NCBI GenBank assembly: GCA_017534745.1
Contig: JAFXVX010000014.1
Span: 1-64,000 of the forward strand
Reading direction: 5' to 3'
DNA: 64,000 nucleotides
DNA from: Bacteroidales bacterium
Lineage (GTDB): Bacteria > Bacteroidota > Bacteroidia > Bacteroidales > UBA932
Below are positions 62,732-64,000 of this stretch, one piece after another. Positions within the stretch are counted from its first letter, which is position 1. Each line of letters opens with the position of its first letter. The notes under the pieces are model-generated. The model searched no databases, was not told where the DNA came from, and worked only from the letters and a program-made list of their open reading frames with translations. The position numbers and the translations under genes are program-made.

Positions 62732-62866
62732 ATGAAAAAATCAGAACACAACTACTCCACGCCTGAGTGCGTGCTGAGACGGACCTGGGAGTCTTCGCCC
62801 CTGTGCGCAAGCGCAAAGCTCGACCCCCTTCCCGACAACGATGATGTAATTGAGTGGGACGATTAA
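62732..62866 (+). CDS. 44-residue peptide of unassigned Bacteroidales small-protein type
   Basis: ATG 62732 to TAA 62864-62866. It begins MKKSEHNYSTPEC, has LCAS at about 25-28 and ends DDVIEWDD. No signal peptide. I recall similar MKK-x-Pro-Glu ... LCAS short ORFs upstream of surface-lipoprotein genes in Bacteroidales, but cannot prove homology. It sits 27 bases after the modular lipoprotein and 13 before the next, with a near-consensus box (CATATTTG) a few bases upstream. Confidence 0.6.
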   Translation: MKKSEHNYSTPECVLRRTWESSPLCASAKLDPLPDNDDVIEWDD

Positions 62867-62879
62867 AAAGTATTGCCTT

Positions 62880-64000
62880 ATGAAAAAGATTTATCTCCTT
62901 TCCGCTGCAGTACTTTCTATCCTCGCAGCCGCTTCCTGTACAAAGGAAGAAAGCAGTCCTGAATTCGTGACCCGCACAGTCATCAGCGCAAGCCTCCCTT
63001 CAACCAGGACCGCCCTTGGCGACAAGGACGGAGATGCCTGGCCCAACTACTGGAAGGCCGGTGACAAAATCAGTGTCAACGGTGTCGCTTCCGCGGCCCT
63101 CAATGACCAGGCCGACGGCAAGTCCTCGGCTTCCTTCTCGTTTGACGAGGTGATCAGCACCCCCTATTACGCCGCGTACCCCGCAGCCGCCGTTTCGGAA
63201 TACGGCAACGGCAGTGCGACCCTGACTCTCCCTGCCTCCCAGAACTATGTCGCAAGTTCTTATGACCCTTCGGCATTCCTCATGGTCGGCACAAGCAGCG
63301 ATGGCGGTTCCGTGGCCCTTTCCCCTCTTGTAAGTTTGTTCCACCTCAGCCTCAGCGGTGATGCTTCCATCAGCAAGGTCAAGCTTACCGGCGAGGCCGA
63401 CGCCGTCCTCAGCGGCTCGTTTGCGACCGATTTCGACACCATCTCACCGAAGGAAAGTTCCTCCTCCAACGTTGTCGAGCTCTCCGCCGGGACTCCGGTG
63501 CAGCTTCCCGCAGACTTTTTCATCTGCGTGCCTGCCGGCCTCAGTGGATCCCTCAATGTGGAAGTATTTGACTCTGAAGGTGGTGCCATGTTAAAGAGTG
63601 CTACCATCAAGTCGGCTCTTACTGCTGGCCAGGTTTACTCGCCTGCGACCATACCGTATTCGTCCACCAATGCATTCACCATCAGGGCAGAGGGGATTAC
63701 CAGCTCCACGGCTGTTATCTGTTGGGATGAATCCTATGAGCCGGCATACACTATCAGCGTGTACTCCGACGCAGGCTGTACCTCGCTAGTCGACAGTTAT
63801 GAGGTAAGTGCCGGGAACGCTTGCTGGGGCGAAGCATTACCCAGGTTCTGCATCAGCGGCCTTGCTTCCGGCACCACATATTATGTAAAGGTCGATAATG
63901 AGACAGACGGCACTTTCAGCAATATCCTTCCTGTCACTACCGCAGCGTTCACGATTGTGCAAGTGTCATCCACTCCTGCTGCAGTTGGCGATGTGATCCT
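62880..64000 (+). CDS. Fimbrillin-like/FN3 lipoprotein, incomplete at right edge
   Basis: ATG 62880 with an uninterrupted frame to the window end (373 codons). Signal MKKIYLLSAAVLSILAAASC then TKEESS. Residues about 35-260 resemble fimbrillin-type domains (YWKAGDKISVNGVAS; YYAAYPAAAV). At about 265-360 lies an FN3-like module (FCISGLASGTTYYVKV) like the one in the 60773 gene, followed by the shared GDVIL segment, so the missing part probably resembles that gene's C-terminal sandwich. Confidence 0.78.
   Translation, partial: MKKIYLLSAAVLSILAAASCTKEESSPEFVTRTVISASLPSTRTALGDKDGDAWPNYWKAGDKISVNGVASAALNDQADGKSSASFSFDEVISTPYYAAYPAAAVSEYGNGSATLTLPASQNYVASSYDPSAFLMVGTSSDGGSVALSPLVSLFHLSLSGDASISKVKLTGEADAVLSGSFATDFDTISPKESSSSNVVELSAGTPVQLPADFFICVPAGLSGSLNVEVFDSEGGAMLKSATIKSALTAGQVYSPATIPYSSTNAFTIRAEGITSSTAVICWDESYEPAYTISVYSDAGCTSLVDSYEVSAGNACWGEALPRFCISGLASGTTYYVKVDNETDGTFSNILPVTTAAFTIVQVSSTPAAVGDVI

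Overview
The window reads as chromosomal DNA of a GC-rich member of the phylum Bacteroidota, most likely order Bacteroidales. The grounds are: Bacteroidota-type promoters (TAnnTTTG, sometimes with an upstream TTTG) in front of most transcription units; almost no Shine-Dalgarno sequences; Bacteroidota-restricted families (DUF4199, DUF4293, DUF4295/bL38, DUF4296, DUF3575, DUF6377, Mfa2/FimB, SusC/SusD, BACON, DUF5689); and many lipoproteins with an acidic residue pair after the lipobox cysteine. The codons end mostly in C or G. Genus and species cannot be fixed from the sequence alone.

Layout. 1-558: a broken, mostly non-coding left edge with a strong hairpin terminator. 559-3513 (minus): DUF4199, family 2 glycosyltransferase and Xaa-Pro aminopeptidase in one operon. 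3605-8912 (plus): translation cluster thrS-infC-rpmI-rplT-lepB, then rpmB-rpmG-bL38. 9003-18457 (plus): an APC permease, an unknown lipoprotein containing an invaded repeat, and a tightly packed run ftsY-pheT-DUF4296-amidohydrolase-radical SAM-deoC. 18593-21446: metallopeptidase-like lipoprotein, DUF3575 and Mfa2/FimB-like anchor. 21484-24320: tRNA-Leu, typA, yceD, rpmF, tRNA-Arg. 24354-26006: a small accessory island with a BRO-type antirepressor, an inverted copy of the tRNA-Arg 3' end, three tandem hairpins and a probable small RNA unit. 26007-46370: housekeeping and envelope genes (PLP lyase, HAD phosphatase, esterase, acyl-CoA synthetase, dCMP deaminase-like enzyme, S41 protease, queF, fabF, uridine phosphorylase, gyrA plus TPR protein, clpC, alpha/beta hydrolase, CapA-like protein, phoH). 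46436-49517 (minus): lipoprotein, GH109-type oxidoreductase-fold glycosidase and NagX/DUF5009. 49562-64000 (plus): a membrane-anchored DUF6377 regulator followed by a secreted endonuclease/exonuclease/phosphatase-fold enzyme, SusC, SusD, BACON and DUF5689 lipoproteins, an Ig/FN3 modular lipoprotein, a 44-residue peptide gene and a fimbrillin-like lipoprotein that runs off the end.

How the genes work together: the first 47 kb is mostly core translation, cell-envelope and nucleotide metabolism. The last 14.5 kb is a self-contained surface-uptake locus: DUF6377 regulator (sensor), SusC/SusD (import), secreted phosphodiesterase-fold enzyme (cleavage) and several surface lipoproteins (binding). 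The least explained parts are the 24.3-26.0 kb island (small RNA, hairpin array, tRNA-end copy), the repeat element captured in frame inside a lipoprotein gene at 10.43-10.56 kb, and the 44-residue peptide gene at 62.7 kb. Several promoters sit so close to their start codons that the mRNAs are probably leaderless or nearly so.
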